Source: Candidatus Thalassarchaeaceae archaeon (GTDB lineage: Archaea > Thermoplasmatota > Poseidoniia > Poseidoniales > Thalassarchaeaceae). Taken from it: a DNA stretch of 64,000 nucleotides. Every line of letters begins with the position of its first letter. Within the stretch, counting starts at the first letter, position 1. A program made the translations under genes and the position numbers. The notes under the pieces are model-generated. The model saw nothing but the letters and a program-made list of their open reading frames with translations, was not told where the DNA came from and did no database searches. The stretch lies in the NCBI GenBank assembly GCA_030745885.1, contig JASLNR010000048.1, positions 3,187-67,186 of the forward strand, written 5' to 3'. This document shows positions 62,160 to 64,000 of the stretch, in pieces.

Positions 62160-63050
62160 TCACATCATGCGAGAAATGATGAGCCCGGTCTGCTCGCTGT
62201 CGAGGCCGAGCTCGCGGAGGGCGAGCGGCCCCCCATCATCAAGCACTGGTTCCTGATCCCCAAGGGTCATTCGGGCATTGGTCTCAAAGAATACCCCGGT
62301 GTGAATCACATCCCCCCAGAGCATCGCTTTTTCGATGCCAGCCTTCCAATCGCTTGTATCATGATCGATGTCCTCTAGAGGCTGTACCCGCGGCCGGAAG
62401 AACTGGTAGGTGTTGACCTTGTTGAACGTAACACACGGGCTGAAAACGTCGAGAAGCGCGAATCCCTTGTGTTGAATGCCTTCGATCATCAGCCTAGTCA
62501 GTTGTTTGATGTTGCCCGTGTAACCACGAGCCACCCATGTCGCGCCCGCGGTAATCGCACTCGCGATTGGGTTGATTGGCAGTTCGATGCTGCCGAAGGG
62601 GGTGCTCTTGGTCTTCATGCCAACCTCGCTGGTAGGGGATATCTGACCAGTCGTGAGCCCGTAGATCTGGTTGTCCATTACAATGTAGAGGACGTCGAGG
62701 TTACGCCTACTGGTATGGGTGAAGTGATTCCCCCCAATTCCATAGCCATCCCCGTCTCCACCGGTCACGATGACATTCATCTCGTGATTAGCTAGCTTCG
62801 CTCCTGTCGCGTGCGGGAGCGCCCTCCCATGCAGCGTGTGCATCCCATAAGAGTTGAAGAAGCCAGGGAAGTTTGACGAGCATCCGATGCCGCTGATGGT
62901 TAGAATCTCATGTGGCTGCATACCGAGCTCACTGACCGCTCGCTGCAGGCCGCTTAACACACCGAAATCGCCGCATCCAGGACACCAGTCCGGGTTCACC
63001 TTGCCTTTGAAGTCCTTAGGTTTCAGGCTGATAACATTCTTTTCTGTCAT
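62160..63050 (-). CDS. korB: 2-oxoacid:ferredoxin oxidoreductase beta subunit
   Basis: The beta subunit holds the thiamine diphosphate and one Fe-S cluster. The 296-residue protein has WCPGCGDFGVL, ISGIGCSSNFPGFFNSYG, HGRALPHATGAKLAN, the ThDP/Mg motif GGDGDGYGIGGNHF and NQIYGLTTGQISPTSE, which are typical of KorB/PorB. It decarboxylates 2-oxoacids such as 2-oxoglutarate or pyruvate to acyl-CoA, feeding ferredoxin. The alpha subunit gene lies directly upstream on the same strand. Confidence 0.93.
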   Translation of the reverse strand: MTEKNVISLKPKDFKGKVNPDWCPGCGDFGVLSGLQRAVSELGMQPHEILTISGIGCSSNFPGFFNSYGMHTLHGRALPHATGAKLANHEMNVIVTGGDGDGYGIGGNHFTHTSRRNLDVLYIVMDNQIYGLTTGQISPTSEVGMKTKSTPFGSIELPINPIASAITAGATWVARGYTGNIKQLTRLMIEGIQHKGFALLDVFSPCVTFNKVNTYQFFRPRVQPLEDIDHDTSDWKAGIEKAMLWGDVIHTGVFFETNARMTLGDQEPVLDDGGPLALRELGLDSEQTGLIISRMM

Positions 63051-63059
63051 AAGTTCACC

Positions 63060-64000
63060 TCAGACTATAATCTCCTCATACGGCACCGACAAAGCCTCTC
63101 CCCCTGTGAGCTGATCTTGTACGGCCGCCACTATATGCTGGGGCTTGAAAGGCTCGCCATCGTACTTACGGATGTGACCATCCACGGTGAAACCAGTCTC
63201 GCTGCGCAGATAGCGGTGGAAGAGCCCGGTGTAGTTGTTCTCGACGATTATGGTGCGCCTGCAGGATAACAGCAACTCGCTCGCTTCATCAGCATGGAAA
63301 GGAACCATCCACTTGAAGTGCAGATGATTAGCAACGACCCCCGCTTCTGCCAACAGTTCGATGGACTCTCGGATGACATCTGCGGTGGATCCCCAGCCAA
63401 TCAGCGTCACTTCAGCATCGGCATCGCCGACGATAGCAGGGGGTGGCAGGTCAGCCAGCAGCCCTTCCATCTTGCGTTGTCGCTTCTCGACCATCGCACG
63501 GCGCTTGTGAGGGTGAGTAAACTCGTCACTGATGAGCACTCCGTCGGGCATTTGCTCGTCGGTTGCTACCACGTGCTCGTAACCAGGAATTCCGGGCAGA
63601 GCACGGGGAGAGATGCCGCTGTCAGTAAACTTGTAGCGTTCGTATCTTCCTGCCTCATCTCCTGCCGCTGTGATGAGTTTGCCTCGGTCGATTACGGGAT
63701 GCATGTCGAGCAGATTCGGGTCGATTGTCGAGGTCTCGTCGGAGATCAAAAGGTCTGAGAGGATTATTGCCGGGAGTTGGTACTTGTCAGAGAGGTTGAA
63801 CACATCTGGGATGGTCTGGAAGCCATCCAGCGGACTGCTAGGAGCTAGTATTAGCTTCGGGAAGTCACCTTGGCTGGCGCCTAGAGCCTGCCACAGGTCG
63901 CCCTGTTCGGTCTTGGTAGGAACCCCAGTAGAGGGACCAGCCCGTTGCACATTGACGATGACTAGGGGAATTTCCATCATTCCAGCTGCGCCTACGCCCT
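63060..64000 (-). CDS. korA: 2-oxoacid:ferredoxin oxidoreductase alpha subunit (partial)
   Basis: The frame is open to the right edge of the window (VGAAGMMEIPLVIVNVQRAGPSTG at its visible N-side), so the true start is beyond 64000. Key parts: RAGPSTGVPTKTEQGDLW, LAPSSPLDGFQTIPDVFNLSDKYQLPAIILSD, the PEHYPSE-like HPVIDRG region and the transketolase-type C-terminal domain (VTLIGWGSTADVIRESIELL and NHLHFKWMVPFH). It pairs with korB, 9 nt apart, to form the oxidoreductase. Confidence 0.92.
   Translation of the reverse strand, partial: GVGAAGMMEIPLVIVNVQRAGPSTGVPTKTEQGDLWQALGASQGDFPKLILAPSSPLDGFQTIPDVFNLSDKYQLPAIILSDLLISDETSTIDPNLLDMHPVIDRGKLITAAGDEAGRYERYKFTDSGISPRALPGIPGYEHVVATDEQMPDGVLISDEFTHPHKRRAMVEKRQRKMEGLLADLPPPAIVGDADAEVTLIGWGSTADVIRESIELLAEAGVVANHLHFKWMVPFHADEASELLLSCRRTIIVENNYTGLFHRYLRSETGFTVDGHIRKYDGEPFKPQHIVAAVQDQLTGGEALSVPYEEIIV

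Overview
The window looks like a compact stretch of a planktonic euryarchaeal chromosome, most likely Candidatus Poseidoniales (Marine Group II) or a close relative. This is inferred from gene content and was not tested by alignment. The archaeal markers are the D-family DNA polymerase large subunit (DP2), the iron-sulfur primase subunit PriL, archaeal DnaG, an archaellum operon, deoxyhypusine synthase, the KEOPS subunit Pcc1, the pterin pyrophosphokinase MptE and phosphopantothenate synthetase. There are about 58 protein genes and one tRNA-Cys(GCA). No rRNA, insertion sequence, integrase or CRISPR array was seen. Genes are tightly packed, with frequent 1-9 nt overlaps and Shine-Dalgarno-coupled starts.

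Layout. 1-7.2 kb: TerB-like protein, dnaG behind a hairpin-rich leader, a membrane-anchored TPR protein, a redoxin, an Lrp/AsnC regulator, a Cys-rich orphan and enolase. 7.2-9.7 kb (minus): aminotransferase, S-adenosylmethionine decarboxylase and deoxyhypusine synthase, linking polyamine synthesis to hypusine formation. 9.8-13.4 kb: tRNA-Cys, a threonine/serine dehydratase, and a minus-strand run of THEP1 NTPase, membrane protein, GcvH and RNase H. 13.5-16.1 kb: an N6-methyltransferase-like protein with a corrupted catalytic motif, plus a coiled-coil partner. 16.2-22.7 kb: isopropylmalate-type dehydrogenase, then CoA (PPS), NAD (NadC), KEOPS Pcc1, a DUF373 protein and PriL on the minus strand, with MptE divergent.

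22.7-38.8 kb is the cell-surface and motility block. It has a DUF2135 double-domain protein, a 1,630-residue secreted and membrane-anchored Ig-repeat protein, its translationally coupled cytoplasmic partner, two tandem archaellins, an ArlCDE-like protein, ArlF, ArlG, ArlH, ArlI, ArlJ and a prepilin peptidase. The two leading genes are not standard archaellum genes.

38.8-46.0 kb holds DP2, PyrE, CsaA, cyclophilin and a class II fumarase carrying an N-terminal ribbon-helix-helix domain, preceded by a perfect tandem 11-bp repeat at its promoter. 46.0-46.9 kb is a long convergent intergenic region with a promoter-like TATA, strong hairpins and a pyrimidine-rich repeat tract. 46.9-64 kb carries a beta-propeller protein, M32 carboxypeptidase, S15-type lipoprotein, a STAND ATPase regulator, thioredoxin, ribulose-phosphate epimerase, a BolA plus CGFS-glutaredoxin pair, a DMT transporter, methionine aminopeptidase, Sua5/TsaC, an RDD protein, a SMUBP2-like helicase, a zinc-ribbon/EF-hand protein, a GNAT acetyltransferase and 2-oxoacid:ferredoxin oxidoreductase beta and (partial) alpha subunits.

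The observations most worth following are the ribbon-helix-helix/fumarase fusion with its candidate operator, the structured and repeat-rich region at 46.0-46.9 kb, the Ig-repeat pair at the head of the archaellum block together with an enlarged ArlF, and the methyltransferase-like pair with the altered motif IV.
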